Below are positions 17,867 through 27,535 of a stretch of 64,000 bases of DNA, in pieces; position 1 is the stretch's first letter; the number at the start of each line of letters is the position of its first letter. Origin of the DNA: Pseudomonas sp. MM223 (lineage in GTDB: Bacteria > Pseudomonadota > Gammaproteobacteria > Pseudomonadales > Pseudomonadaceae); NCBI GenBank assembly GCA_947090765.1, contig OX352322.1, forward strand, positions 3,207,501-3,271,500, given 5' to 3'. The position numbers were made by a program, and so were the translations under genes. The notes under the pieces were generated by a model, which was given only the letters and a program-made list of their open reading frames with translations, made no database searches and had not been told where the DNA came from.

Positions 17867-17987
17867 CCCTGTAGGAGCGGCCTTGTGTCGCGATGGGCTG
17901 CGCAGCAGCCCCGTAAGTTGTTGCCGTGACGCTGAAATCCTGGGGCTGCTGTGCAGCCCATCGCGACACAAGGCCGCTCCTACAGGG
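17867..17987. repeat. REP inverted pair
   Basis: Arms of about 47 bases, ccctgtaggagcggcc... and its mirror, separated by ~28 bases. Lies just past the stop of the BamA paralogue. Confidence 0.9.
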
Positions 17988-18015
17988 TCCGCGCATGATT
18001 GGTGCCTTGCGGGTA

Positions 18016-20379
18016 TCAGAAGGTTTGCCCCAGCGAGAACTGGAAGATCTGAGTCTCGGCGTTGTCCGGCTTTTTCAATGGCGCAGCCAGGCTGAAACTC
18101 AGCGGCCCCATCGGGCTGTACCAGGTCACGCCTACGCCCAGCGACACGGCCATCTGCGCCAGGTCGACGCTGCCACAGCCCTGGGTAGTCGACAGGTAGC
18201 AGGTGTCGGCATAGACGTTGCCGGCATCTACGAACAACGAGCTGCGCAACTGGCTCTGGTCCTTCACGAACGGCAACGGGAAAATGTATTCGGCACCACC
18301 GGTAATCAGGATATTGCCCCCCAGCACATCGGTGTCGCGGTCGGAATAGTAAGCCTGGCCCGCGCTGGCATAGGTACCGGTGGCCGGTGTATTGCGCGGG
18401 CCGAGGGTGCCGTCCTTGAACCCGCGTACCGAACCCTGGCCACCAGCGGTGTAGCTTTCATAGAACGGCAAGCCGTCGGTGGACCCGTAGCCGTTGCCAT
18501 AGCCCAGGCTGGTGTGCAGGCGCAGCGAGGTGTTGTTGGTTACCGGCAGGAAGGCCTGGCCGTTGTAGTCAAGTTTGTAGAACGACAGGTCGCTGCCAGG
18601 GGTGGTGGCCATCAATGTCAGGCTCTGGGCGTGGCCCCGTGTGGCCAACACGCCTTTGTTAAGGGTGGATTCCGACCAGCCGATCGAGGCCTTGAGGTTG
18701 TTGAAACTCTTGCCCTCACGGGAGATGAAATCGTAGATCTCGTCGGCGCTGTAGGTACCCGGCGAAATATCGTCGTGCTGCAGGGTCAGGCCGTAGGTCA
18801 GGCGCGAGGTCTCGTTGATCGGGTAGCCAAAGCTGACCCCGGCACCGTAGCTGTTGATTGCATAGTACGAAACGCCATCGTCGTAGTAATCGCTATAGTC
18901 GGTGGTGTTGTAGAACAGGTTGTAGCCCAGGCTGACGCCATCGGCGGTGAAGTAGGGGTCCACGAAGCCGAAGTTGTACTTGGTCTGGTATTCGCTGCGG
19001 GTCAGCCCGATGGATACCTTGTTACCGGTACCGAGGAAGTTGCTCTGGCTGATCGAACCACCCAGGATCAGGCCGGCACTTTGGGCGAAACCGACGCTGG
19101 CGGTGATCGAGCCGGAGGCTTGCTCTTCGACGCTGTAGTTGACGTCGACCTGGTCATCGGTGCCGGCTACCTGCGGGGTCTCGACGTTGACTTCCTTGAA
19201 GAAGCCCAGGCGCTCCAGACGGGTCTTGGACTGGTCGATCAGGTAGGTCGAAGCCCAGCCGCCTTCCATCTGGCGCATTTCACGACGCAGCACTTCGTCT
19301 TCGGTCTTGGTGTTGCCGCGGTAGTTGATGCGGTTCACGTAGGCACGCTTGCCCGGGTCGACCACGAACATGATGTCGACCGTGTGGTCCTGGTCGTTCG
19401 GCTGTGGCACGCCGTTGACGTTGGCGAAGGTGTAGCCTTCGTTACCCAGGCGACGGGTGATCAGCTCGGACGTGGTGGTCATCACCTTGCGCGAGAACAC
19501 CTGGCCCGGCTGCACCAGCAGCAGCGACTTGACCTGGTCTTCCGGCACTTTCAGGTCACCGGACAGTTTCACGTCGCGAACGGTGTACTTCTCGCCTTCG
19601 TTGATGTTGACGGTGATGTAGACGTGTTTCTTGTCCGGCGTGATGGACACCTGGGTAGAGGCGATGTCCATGTTGATGTAGCCGCGGTCCAGGTAGTAGG
19701 AACGCAGGCGCTCCAGGTCACCGGACAGTTTTTCGCGGGCATACTTGTCGTCGTTCTTGAAGAACGACAGCCAGTTGGTGGTCTTCAGCTCGAACAGCTG
19801 ACCCAGGGTGTCGTCATCGAACACGTTGTTGCCAACGATGTTGATGTGCTGGATGGCCGCGACGGTGCCTTCGTTGATCTTGATTTTCAGTGCCACACGG
19901 TTGCGCGGCTGCGGTACCACTTCGGCGTCGACCTCGGCCGAGTAGCGGCCCTGGGCCACATACTGGCGTTGCAGTTCGTTACGCACGCCTTCGAGGGTGG
20001 CACGCTGGAAGATCTCGCCTTCGGCCAGGCCCGATTGCTTCAGGCCCTTCATCAGGTCTTCGGTGCTGATCGCCTTGTTGCCTTCGATCTCGATGCTCGA
20101 CACCGACGGGCGCTCGACCACGTTGATGATCAGCACATTGCCATCGCGGTTCAGCTGGATGTCCTGGAAGAACCCGGTCTTGAACAGGGAACGGGTCGAG
20201 TCCACCAGGCGGCGGTCATCGGCCTGGTCGCCGACGTTCAGCGGCAAGGCACCGAAGACACTGCCGGCGGAAACCCGCTGCAGGCCGTTGACGCGGATGT
20301 CGGCGATCCTGAAGGGGGAGGCCTGGGCCAGCGTGGCTTTCAGCAACAGGATGGAGAGCAACAGGCGCGGGTAGTTCAT
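18016..20379 (-). CDS. Stand-alone BamA paralogue (outer-membrane protein assembly factor)
   Basis: A 787-residue Omp85 protein. Signal peptide to about residue 20, five POTRA domains (about 23-420, starting FRIADIRVNGLQRVSAGSVF), then a 16-strand barrel with GQGSVRGFKDGTLGPR (the VRGF/Y lid-lock motif) and a C-terminal beta-signal ending FQFSLGQTF. The canonical Pseudomonas bamA lies between rseP and skp; here neither neighbour is present. Instead the gene is alone and divergent from cpxRA, with a CpxR box between. It is probably a second, stress-induced copy. Intact, with no sign of decay. Confidence 0.92.
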   Translation of the reverse strand: MNYPRLLLSILLLKATLAQASPFRIADIRVNGLQRVSAGSVFGALPLNVGDQADDRRLVDSTRSLFKTGFFQDIQLNRDGNVLIINVVERPSVSSIEIEGNKAISTEDLMKGLKQSGLAEGEIFQRATLEGVRNELQRQYVAQGRYSAEVDAEVVPQPRNRVALKIKINEGTVAAIQHINIVGNNVFDDDTLGQLFELKTTNWLSFFKNDDKYAREKLSGDLERLRSYYLDRGYINMDIASTQVSITPDKKHVYITVNINEGEKYTVRDVKLSGDLKVPEDQVKSLLLVQPGQVFSRKVMTTTSELITRRLGNEGYTFANVNGVPQPNDQDHTVDIMFVVDPGKRAYVNRINYRGNTKTEDEVLRREMRQMEGGWASTYLIDQSKTRLERLGFFKEVNVETPQVAGTDDQVDVNYSVEEQASGSITASVGFAQSAGLILGGSISQSNFLGTGNKVSIGLTRSEYQTKYNFGFVDPYFTADGVSLGYNLFYNTTDYSDYYDDGVSYYAINSYGAGVSFGYPINETSRLTYGLTLQHDDISPGTYSADEIYDFISREGKSFNNLKASIGWSESTLNKGVLATRGHAQSLTLMATTPGSDLSFYKLDYNGQAFLPVTNNTSLRLHTSLGYGNGYGSTDGLPFYESYTAGGQGSVRGFKDGTLGPRNTPATGTYASAGQAYYSDRDTDVLGGNILITGGAEYIFPLPFVKDQSQLRSSLFVDAGNVYADTCYLSTTQGCGSVDLAQMAVSLGVGVTWYSPMGPLSFSLAAPLKKPDNAETQIFQFSLGQTF

Positions 20380-20485
20380 CGGGGGTTCCAGACAAGCGGA
20401 TTCGGGAGGGGAGCAAGCGCGGGCAACCCGCTAGCAGCGGGCGATGAGGATACGGGCGGGCTGTGTACGGCGCGGTTAGCCGAGG

Positions 20486-20500
20486 GTAAAGATGTGTAAA
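20486..20500. promoter_or_regulatory. Perfect CpxR box in the bamA2-cpxR divergent region
   Basis: GTAAA at 20486-20490 and 20496-20500 with a 5-base spacer is exactly the known CpxR consensus GTAAA-N5-GTAAA. It lies 107 bases upstream of the BamA-paralogue start and 78 bases upstream of cpxR, so it could serve both promoters. Confidence 0.72.
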
Positions 20501-20577
20501 GTCCGACCAGGCGGCGGTGACAGTGCCGGCTTGCGGGGTGATCATTACAGCCCCTGCAATTGCGATGTCTGGCCCCG

Positions 20578-21270
20578 ATGATCCCTGTGCTGCTGGTCGA
20601 CGACGACCGCGAACTGACCGAAATGCTCTCTTTGTACCTGGCGCGCGAAGGCTTCCAGGCCACGGCCGTGGATACCGGTGAAGAGGGCGAAACCCAGGCG
20701 TTGAGCGGTAATTTCCAGGTGGTAGTGCTGGACGTGATGCTGCCGGGCATCTCTGGCATCGAAGTGTTGCGACGCGTGCGTGCACGCAGCCAGGTGCCGG
20801 TGCTGCTGCTGACCGCCCGTGGCGACAACATCGACCGCATTGCCGGCCTTGAGCTAGGGGCCGATGACTATGTACCCAAGCCCAGCTCCCCGGGTGAACT
20901 GGTAGCGCGGCTGCGAGCAATACTGCGCCGGGTGCAGCCGCAACTGACGGGCGAGGCCAGTGCCCCCGAACACGTGCGCACCGGTGCATTGAAAATGTGG
21001 CCGGGCCGCCGTGAGGCGCAGTGGGGCGAAAGCACGCTGGAGCTGACCGGCTCGGAGTTCAGCCTGCTCGAAGCGTTAGCCCGCCAGGCTGGCCAACTGG
21101 TCAGCAAGCAGGACCTGTCACTCAATGCCTTGGGCCGGCCGCTTACCCGTTATGACCGTCGCATCGACGTGCATGTCAGCAGTATCCGGCAAAAACTCGG
21201 CCCGCGTGCGGACGGCAGCAGCTGGATCCAGAGCGTGCGTGGCATGGGCTACATGCTGATTGTCGAATGA
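20578..21270 (+). CDS. cpxR: CpxR-like envelope-stress response regulator
   Basis: A 230-residue OmpR-family regulator. Receiver: acidic pocket DDD near residue 8-10, phospho-Asp52 in VVVLDVMLPG, T in LLLTARG and K in DDYVPKPSSPGEL. DNA-binding winged helix from ~135 (LELTGSEFSLLEALARQAGQ, YDRRIDVHVSSIRQKLG, SVRGMGYML). ATG 20578 gives a standard receiver start; no strong ribosome site is visible. Its stop overlaps the kinase start (ATGA). Assignment to CpxR rests on sequence style plus the upstream CpxR box. Confidence 0.88.
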   Translation: MIPVLLVDDDRELTEMLSLYLAREGFQATAVDTGEEGETQALSGNFQVVVLDVMLPGISGIEVLRRVRARSQVPVLLLTARGDNIDRIAGLELGADDYVPKPSSPGELVARLRAILRRVQPQLTGEASAPEHVRTGALKMWPGRREAQWGESTLELTGSEFSLLEALARQAGQLVSKQDLSLNALGRPLTRYDRRIDVHVSSIRQKLGPRADGSSWIQSVRGMGYMLIVE

Positions 21271-22532
21271 TGCGCCGGCGCCTGTTCTGGAAGCTGTTCC
21301 TGGCGTTCTGGCTGGCCAACTGCCTGACCTTCCTGGTGGGGGCGGGTGCTTTCATGCTCAATGACTGGCGTGGCGATACCCCGGCGTTGCGTTCGCTGTT
21401 GGTCACCGAACTGCAACTGTTGCAGCGTTATGGCGAACAGGCGGGCCGGCAGCTACTTGAGGTGTCGCCGCAACCACCGGATGTGCAGGTGGGGCTTTAC
21501 GACAACCAAGGCCAGTTGCTGGCCGGCAGGGGAGTGCCGGTGGCGCGTTTCGAGCAGGCGTTGAACGACAGCGAAGGTCGCCCGCTGGTGCTGCGTGCTT
21601 CGGTGGCTACGGTGCTTGGAGAACCGCCGCGCCCGCGTGGTATGGGCCCGTTGTTTACCGGCACGCTGATGAGTGCGCTGTTTGCCTTCCTGTGCAGCCT
21701 GTACCTGACTCGCCCGCTGGCCTGGTTGCGTGAAGCCATGGGCCAGGTGGCCCAGGGCCGCTTCGATGTGCGCGTGAAGCCCAGGCTGGGCAGGCGCCGC
21801 GACGAGATCGTCGAATTGGCCGAAGACTGCGACCGTATGGCCGGCCAGCTCAAGGCCCTGGTGCAGGCGCAGCAGAACCTGCTGCACGATATTTCTCACG
21901 AGCTGCGCTCACCGTTGACCCGCATGCATGCCGCCATCGGCCTGATGCGTCAGCAGCCCGACCGGCACGACATGCTGGAGCGGGTAGAGCGCGAGTCACG
22001 GCGCATGGACGACCTGATCGAGCAACTACTGACCCTGGCCCGCGCCCAGGCTCGGCAAGGTGACAGCGACTTTGCCAGTGTTGATGTGGTAGAGCTGCTG
22101 GCGCAGATCGTCGAGGATGCCCGTTTCGAGGCAGGCATGAAGCAGTGTCAGGTGTCCTTGCAAGCCGAGGGCGCGTTTCTCATCCATGGGCATGAAGAGC
22201 TGTTGTACCGGGCGTTCGAGAACATCATCCGCAACGCCGTGCGCTACACCGCAGCCGGTACAGAGGTATTGGTGGAGGCCGCGCTGGCGCCAGGCGGAAA
22301 ATGGTTTCAGGTCAGTGTCAGCGACCACGGTCCAGGCGTAGACCCAGCGCGGCTGCAGCGTATCTTCGAGCCGTTCGATCGGGGTACCGACAGCAGCGAC
22401 GATGGCTTTGGCCTGGGCCTGGCGATTGCCCAGCGGGCCATCGCCCTGCATGGCGGCAGCATCACCGCGCAGGCCGCAGCCAGCGGCGGGCTGCGGGTGC
22501 GCATCGAGTTGCCGCAAGCCAGCCCTATTTGA
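21267..22532 (+). CDS. cpxA: CpxA-like sensor histidine kinase
   Basis: A 421-residue inner-membrane kinase. First helix 7-28, a short periplasmic domain (about 30-125), second helix 129-147, HAMP to ~200, dimerisation/phosphoacceptor HDISHELRSPLTR with His211, N-box ENIIRNAVRYT and G-boxes DHGPGVDP and DGFGLGLAI. Overlaps cpxR by ATGA. The 3' end overlaps the convergent aldo/keto reductase by 8 bases. Confidence 0.9.
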   Translation: MMRRRLFWKLFLAFWLANCLTFLVGAGAFMLNDWRGDTPALRSLLVTELQLLQRYGEQAGRQLLEVSPQPPDVQVGLYDNQGQLLAGRGVPVARFEQALNDSEGRPLVLRASVATVLGEPPRPRGMGPLFTGTLMSALFAFLCSLYLTRPLAWLREAMGQVAQGRFDVRVKPRLGRRRDEIVELAEDCDRMAGQLKALVQAQQNLLHDISHELRSPLTRMHAAIGLMRQQPDRHDMLERVERESRRMDDLIEQLLTLARAQARQGDSDFASVDVVELLAQIVEDARFEAGMKQCQVSLQAEGAFLIHGHEELLYRAFENIIRNAVRYTAAGTEVLVEAALAPGGKWFQVSVSDHGPGVDPARLQRIFEPFDRGTDSSDDGFGLGLAIAQRAIALHGGSITAQAAASGGLRVRIELPQASPI

Positions 22533-23520
22533 AGCCGGTTACGGCATGTGGAACGTAGGGGGCTTGCAGGCGAGCCACTTCCTCAGCGTCAAGCTTAAGC
22601 GTCAACGCGGCAAGCGCATCATCCAGGTGATGGGGTTTCGACGCACCGACAATAGGGGCTGAAATGCCGGCCTTGCCCAGTACCCATGCCAACGCAACCT
22701 GCGCCATGGGTACGCCCCTTTCGCCCGCGATCTGCTCGACCACATCGATCACCCGGCCGTCTTCCACCTCGGTGTTTTCATAGAACGACTGGCCGGATAC
22801 ATCGCTACGTGTGCGTGCGGTCTGCTGCCCGTGCGGCCGGGTCAGGCGCCCGCGGGCCATCGGGCTCCAGGGCATCAGGCCCACCCCTTGGTCCAGGCAC
22901 AGCGGGATCATCTCGCGTTCTTCCTCGCGGTAGATCAGGTTGAGGTAGTTCTGCATCGACACGAAACGGCTCCAACCATTGCTGGCCGCTACCTGCTGTG
23001 CCTTGGCAAACTGCCAGGCGTACATCGACGATGCACCGATGTAGCGCGCCTTGCCGGCCTTGACCACGTCATGCAGGGCTTCCATGGTTTCTTCGATGGG
23101 GGTGTGGTAGTCCCAGCGGTGGATCTGGTACAGGTCGACGTAGTCGGTGCCCAGGCGGCTGAGGCTGGCGTCGATGTTGGCCATGATCGCCTTGCGCGAC
23201 AAGCCTTGCTCATTGGGCCGGCTGGCGCCTTCCCACATGTTGGCCGGGAAGAACACCTTGGTGGCGATCACGGTTTCTTCGCGGCGGGTGAATTCCTTCA
23301 GCAGTTTGCCGAGGATGATTTCCGAGGTGCCGGCGGAATAGCTGTTGGCGGTGTCAAAGAAGTTGATGCCTTGCTCGACGGCATGGCGAATGATGGGGCG
23401 GCTGGCGTCTTCGCCCAAGGTCCAGGGATGAGTGCCGGCATCAGGTTCGCCGAAGGTCATGCAGCCCAGGCACAGCCTGGAAATATCCAGCCCGGTGTTA
23501 CCCAGCTTTACGTATTGCAT
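22525..23520 (-). CDS. Aldo/keto reductase
   Basis: A 331-residue NAD(P)H-dependent oxidoreductase with a TIM-barrel fold. Catalytic tetrad can be seen: Asp and Tyr in FFDTANSYSAGTSE, Lys in TKVFFP, His in LYQIHRWD. The cofactor end GVGLMPWSPMARGRLTRP is present. Resembles YajO/tas-type reductases. ATG 23518-23520 is preceded by a GGAGAC site. Substrate unknown; probably detoxifies carbonyls. Confidence 0.9.
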   Translation of the reverse strand: MQYVKLGNTGLDISRLCLGCMTFGEPDAGTHPWTLGEDASRPIIRHAVEQGINFFDTANSYSAGTSEIILGKLLKEFTRREETVIATKVFFPANMWEGASRPNEQGLSRKAIMANIDASLSRLGTDYVDLYQIHRWDYHTPIEETMEALHDVVKAGKARYIGASSMYAWQFAKAQQVAASNGWSRFVSMQNYLNLIYREEEREMIPLCLDQGVGLMPWSPMARGRLTRPHGQQTARTRSDVSGQSFYENTEVEDGRVIDVVEQIAGERGVPMAQVALAWVLGKAGISAPIVGASKPHHLDDALAALTLKLDAEEVARLQAPYVPHAVTGFK

Positions 23521-23616
23521 CGTCGTCTCCTTCGGGGGCGTTAGTGATAGGGGTAGCCTAACGCTGGCAGGCTTGCGCGAAAACTCCGTATTGATGCAAG
23601 GGTCATCCGCAAAAAT

Positions 23617-24468
23617 TCACAAGCGCAGCAGTGGCCGCACCTGTTGCTGGAGGAAGTCGGTAACGGCCTTGATCCGTGGAGTGGCGCGCACGTCCTCATG
23701 GACTGCCAGCCAGATTTCGATGCTCATAGTCTGCTCGGCACTGCCGGCTTCCTTCAGGCCGTGCTCCTGCGCCATGAACGCGGGGAGGCAGGCAATACCA
23801 ATGCCGCCGGCACAGGCCTGGGCCTGGATGCGCAGGTCATTGCTGTGCAGCGCGAAGGGTTGCTGGCCGGCCTGACGGTTCAGCCATTGTTGTTGTGGAG
23901 AACTGGCCTGGGACTCGTCATAGCCGATGTAACGCCGGGCTGCTGCGCTGGCCAGGTAGCTGGGCGAGGCGTACAACCGGTAGTCCAGGTGCCCAAGCAG
24001 GCTGACCACCAAGGTTGGCTCTGTGGGCCTGGCCAGGGCGATACTGATGTCGGCTTCGCGCCGGGCCAAGGATGCCTTTGACTTGCTGCCCACCAGTTTC
24101 AGGCGCAACTGCGGGTAGCGCTGGTACAGTTCGCCCAGGCGCCGGGCGACGATGCTGCCCAGCAGCGCTGGCGGTGCCGACAGCACCACTTCGCCTTCTA
24201 CCGCCTGCTGGCCGGCGCTGGCGAAATGCTCCAGGGCGAAGGATGACAGGGCCATCTGCTCGGCGAGTTCGGCAACACGTCGGCCTTCGTCGGTGAGCGC
24301 ATAGGCGCGGGGGCGCCGGTCAACCAGCTTGAGCTTGAGCGAGGCTTCGAGCGATGCGATGCGCCGGGCTACGGTGGCGTGGTCGACGCCCAGGGCCTTG
24401 GCGGCGGCGGACAGTGAACCGGCCGAGGTGAAGGCGGAGAAATGACGCAGGTCTTCCCAATCGAACAT
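23617..24468 (-). CDS. LysR-family transcriptional regulator
   Basis: 283 residues, beginning MFDWEDLRHFSAFTSAGSLS with the winged HTH (AAAKALGVDHATVARRIASLE) and a periplasmic-binding-protein-like effector domain. Start fixed at ATG 24466-24468 because LysR proteins start close to the HTH. It points the same way as the aldo/keto reductase, 96 bases away, and may control it; there is no direct evidence. Confidence 0.88.
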   Translation of the reverse strand: MFDWEDLRHFSAFTSAGSLSAAAKALGVDHATVARRIASLEASLKLKLVDRRPRAYALTDEGRRVAELAEQMALSSFALEHFASAGQQAVEGEVVLSAPPALLGSIVARRLGELYQRYPQLRLKLVGSKSKASLARREADISIALARPTEPTLVVSLLGHLDYRLYASPSYLASAAARRYIGYDESQASSPQQQWLNRQAGQQPFALHSNDLRIQAQACAGGIGIACLPAFMAQEHGLKEAGSAEQTMSIEIWLAVHEDVRATPRIKAVTDFLQQQVRPLLRL

Positions 24469-24555
24469 GAAGGGCTCGGCAGTGGCTTGTGCAGAAAGGC
24501 GTAGGGTAGCGCTTTCTGCGGTTCCACTGGGGGATTGGGGTGGGTTTGAGATTTT

Positions 24556-24649
24556 GGGGCTGCTTTGCAGCCCTTTCGCGACGCAAGGCCGCTCCCACAG
24601 GTTCAGTACAGTGCCCAAGCCTGCGCTGTACTTGTGGGAGCGGCCTTGG
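24556..24649. repeat. REP inverted pair
   Basis: ggggctgctttgcagccc hairpin followed by gcaaggccgctcccacag and its mirror cttgtgggagcggccttg, with a smaller cagtacag/ctgtact pairing in between. It lies between the LysR start and the BCCT stop. Confidence 0.85.
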
Positions 24650-24653
24650 CTAT

Positions 24654-26286
24654 TTAGGCCATTTCCCCGCTCGTGCGAGTTTGCTCGACAGCCATGCTCA
24701 CCGGAACCTCCCGGGCAATCACGACTTCACTGGCAAACAAGCTGCGCATCAGGCTATACCCGGTAAGCAGCATGTAGAAAGCAATCGGCAACCCGACCAC
24801 GATGCTGGCCATCTGAATAGCCAGCAGCCCACCGGCAATCACCAGGCTGGCAGCAATCGCCCCCTCCAGCACACACCACAACACCCGTATCCAGTTCGGT
24901 GGGTTGATGCTGCCCAGCGAGTTGAGCATGCACAGCACCTGCGTCCCTGCATCGGCAGCGGTAACGAAGTGCACGGCCAGCAACAGGCAGATGATCACGC
25001 TCAGCACTGCACCCAAGGCCGGCCCGCCCAGGCGGTCGAGCAGGGTGAACATCGCCGTGGTGGTCTCTTTGCGGGTGGCCTCCAGCACTGGCCCGCCCTG
25101 GAATGGGCCGACGGCGGTCTGTTCGGCAACCGGCAACTGCTGGTAGGCCTGGCGCGCCTGCTGCTCATCCTTCAGCGCAGTGCCACCGAACACGGCCATC
25201 CACAGGATCGTTACCAGCGTAGGTACCAACAGCGCACCAAACACCAGTTCGCGAATGGTACGGCCACGTGAAATACGCGCAATGAACAACCCCACGAACG
25301 GGCCCCAGGTCATCCACCATGGCCAGTAGAAGGCGGTCCAGGCTCTTTTGCCAGGCGCTGTCGGCCTGGGCATCGGTCCAGAAGCTCATGCCGATGATGT
25401 TCTGCGCATAGTCACCGGCCGATTCGAACAGCAGGTTCATGATGTAGTTGGTCGGGCCCAGGCCCAGCACCACCAGCATCAGCCCCAGGGAAATCCACAT
25501 GTTCAGCGTCGACAGGCGTTTCATGCCGCGTGACACGCCAGCCACCAGCGACACCGAGGCGATCACGGTGACTACGGCGATGATGCTCAGCTTGAACGAC
25601 AAGGTGACCGGGGTGCCGAACACCTGGTGCATGCCCATGTTGATCTGTTCCACGCCCAGCCCCAGCGACTGGGAAACGCCAAAGGCGGTAACCGCGCCAC
25701 CGATGATGTCCACGGTATGCCCGATCGGCCCGTAGATGCGGTTGCCGATCAGCGGGTAGAGGATCGAGCGCAGCGCCAGGGGCAGCCCTTCACGGTAGGC
25801 GAAGTAGGCCAGGCCCAGGCCGATCACGGTAAAGATCGCCCAAGGGTGCAGGCCCCAGTGCAGCAGGGTGATGCGCATGGCCATGGACGCGGCCTGGTCG
25901 GTGAGCCCGGGGGTGAACGGGTTGCTGGCGTAGTGCAGTACAGGCTCCGCCACCGACCAGAAAATCAGCCCTACGCCCATGCCGGCGCTGAACAGCATGG
26001 CGATCCAGGCAGCGAAGCTGAACTCTGGCTTTTCGTCCGCACGCCCGAGCTTCAACGTGCCAAAGCGGCTGAAGGCGATATACACCAGCACCCCGAGGAT
26101 GCCGCTGACCAGCGCCAGGTAGAACCACTTGAGGTGGTCGAGAATGGCGTCGGAAGCGCTATTGAACACGCTGGCAGCCTGGTCGCCATACGTGGCGCAA
26201 AGCACCACGAAGGCCACGACAATGGAAAGCGACCCAATGGTCACGATAGGGTTCAGGCCCTTGAACAGGCCTTCTTTTGCACGCAT
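24654..26286 (-). pseudogene. BCCT-family betaine/choline/carnitine transporter, frameshifted
   Basis: Sodium- or proton-coupled importer of quaternary amines. Frame one (26286 down to ~25350) has N-terminal helices, LIFWSVAEPVLHYASNPF and GMGVGLIFW (the glycine stretch of BCCTs), and stops being sensible at WQKSLDRLLL. The second frame continues WTAFYWPWWMTWGPFVGLFI, the hallmark BCCT signature, to the end at 24654. Removing one base near 25345-25355 (an AAAA run) gives a normal ~544-residue protein. It follows the oxygenase genes on the same strand but after a terminator. Confidence 0.85.
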
Positions 26287-26364
26287 CGGCTATATCCTTT
26301 TTATTCTGGCAGGCAGGTGCACGAGCGCCCGCCTGGCGGCGTTGCAGGTTGAAGGGAATGCAGA

Positions 26365-26397
26365 TGAAAAAAGGGCGCCTGAACTTCAAGCGCCCTT
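26365..26397 (-). terminator. Intrinsic terminator after the reductase gene
   Basis: On the minus strand AAGGGCGC and GCGCCCTT (26390-26397 with 26371-26378) pair around an 11-base loop, followed by a run of six T. It separates the reductase gene from the BCCT gene. Confidence 0.8.
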
Positions 26398-26405
26398 GTC
26401 ATCTG

Positions 26406-27530
26406 TCAGAGGTCGACCACCAGGTCCGAGGTTGGGCGGCTACAGCACAGCAGCCGCAGGCCCTTGTCGATTTCACGTTGGCGGATACCGCCGTTGTGTT
26501 TCATCTCCACGCTACCCTCCAGCAGCGCGGTCTTGCAGGTACCGCAAACCCCCTGGCTGCACGACGAGGGCACCACGGCCCCGGCCTGCTTGGCGGCGGC
26601 CAAAACGGTCTGGTCGGCGCGCATGGTGAAGGTTTTGCCCGAGCGGGCCAGGCGCACCGTGAAGGTATCTGGAGCCTGGCCCGGGGTAGCCGGGGCGGCT
26701 TGGGGTTCGGCTTCGGCGCTGATATCGAAGCTTTCCTGGTGGTAGCGGGCCAGGTCGAAACCCGCACCTGCCAGCAACGCCTTGGTGGCATCCATGTAGC
26801 CCTTGGGGCCGCAGGTGAACACCGCGCGGTCCTTGAAGTCGGGGATCTCATGCTGCAGTGTTTCCAGCGACAGGCGCCCGAGCGGGCCTTTCCAATCGGG
26901 CTCGTCACCCAGGGTTTCGCAGAAAAACAGCGTGCGCATCTGCGGCATGCCACGCGACAGGCGCGCCAGTTCTTCACGGAAGATGATGTCTTTTGGCGTG
27001 CGGGCGCTGTGCACGAAGACAATGTCCAGCTCGGCATGCAGGTCGGCGGCGGCGCGGGTCATGGCCATCAGCGGGGTAGCCCCTGAGCCTGCGGACAGGT
27101 ACAGCAGCTTGCGCGCCGGGCCGGCCACCGGGGTGAATACCCCGGCGGGCCCCGAGGCGGCCAGGGCGTGGCCTGGGCGCAGGTTGTCGTGCAGCCAGTT
27201 GGACACCGTGCCGCCCGGCACTCGCTTGACCGTGATTGAAAAGGTGAACGGCCGGGTTGGCGTGGAAGACAGGGTGTAGCAACGCGAAACGCTGCTCCCG
27301 GCGATCACTGGCGATACGGTCAGGAACTGCCCGGGCTCGTAGGCCAGGGCGTGGTAGTCCGGGCTGTGGAAGGTGAAGGTCTTCACGTCGTGGGTTTCGT
27401 CCACCACACTCAGGCACTCGATACGCCGGCTCTCGCCGCTGGGCCATTGAGCGCCATGAGCGGCCCAGTGGTCGCTGTCAGTGAAGCGCTGGTCAGCGCG
27501 CAGGCCAGCAATATTGTGTAATGCGGTCAT
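26406..27530 (-). CDS. GbcB-like ferredoxin-NAD(P)H reductase of a Rieske oxygenase
   Basis: A 374-residue electron-transfer protein. FAD-binding domain with SRCYTLSSTP (RxYS/T motif), NAD-binding domain with LYLSAGSGATPLMAM and FTCGPKGYMDA, and a C-terminal plant-type [2Fe-2S] ferredoxin domain with Cys324, Cys329, Cys332 and a C-terminal Cys362/363 (CSQGVCGTCK ... LLCCS). This domain order matches GbcB, the reductase for glycine betaine demethylation. ATG 27528-27530 chosen over GTG 27539. It follows the oxygenase gene by only 5 bases. Confidence 0.88.
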   Translation of the reverse strand: MTALHNIAGLRADQRFTDSDHWAAHGAQWPSGESRRIECLSVVDETHDVKTFTFHSPDYHALAYEPGQFLTVSPVIAGSSVSRCYTLSSTPTRPFTFSITVKRVPGGTVSNWLHDNLRPGHALAASGPAGVFTPVAGPARKLLYLSAGSGATPLMAMTRAAADLHAELDIVFVHSARTPKDIIFREELARLSRGMPQMRTLFFCETLGDEPDWKGPLGRLSLETLQHEIPDFKDRAVFTCGPKGYMDATKALLAGAGFDLARYHQESFDISAEAEPQAAPATPGQAPDTFTVRLARSGKTFTMRADQTVLAAAKQAGAVVPSSCSQGVCGTCKTALLEGSVEMKHNGGIRQREIDKGLRLLCCSRPTSDLVVDL

Positions 27531-27535
27531 GGCTT

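Noticed and set aside
17926..20499. An 857-codon open frame on the plus strand opposite the BamA paralogue
   Set aside because: It is the mirror of a clearly conserved gene; the translation has no recognisable domain and arises from high-GC codon use.
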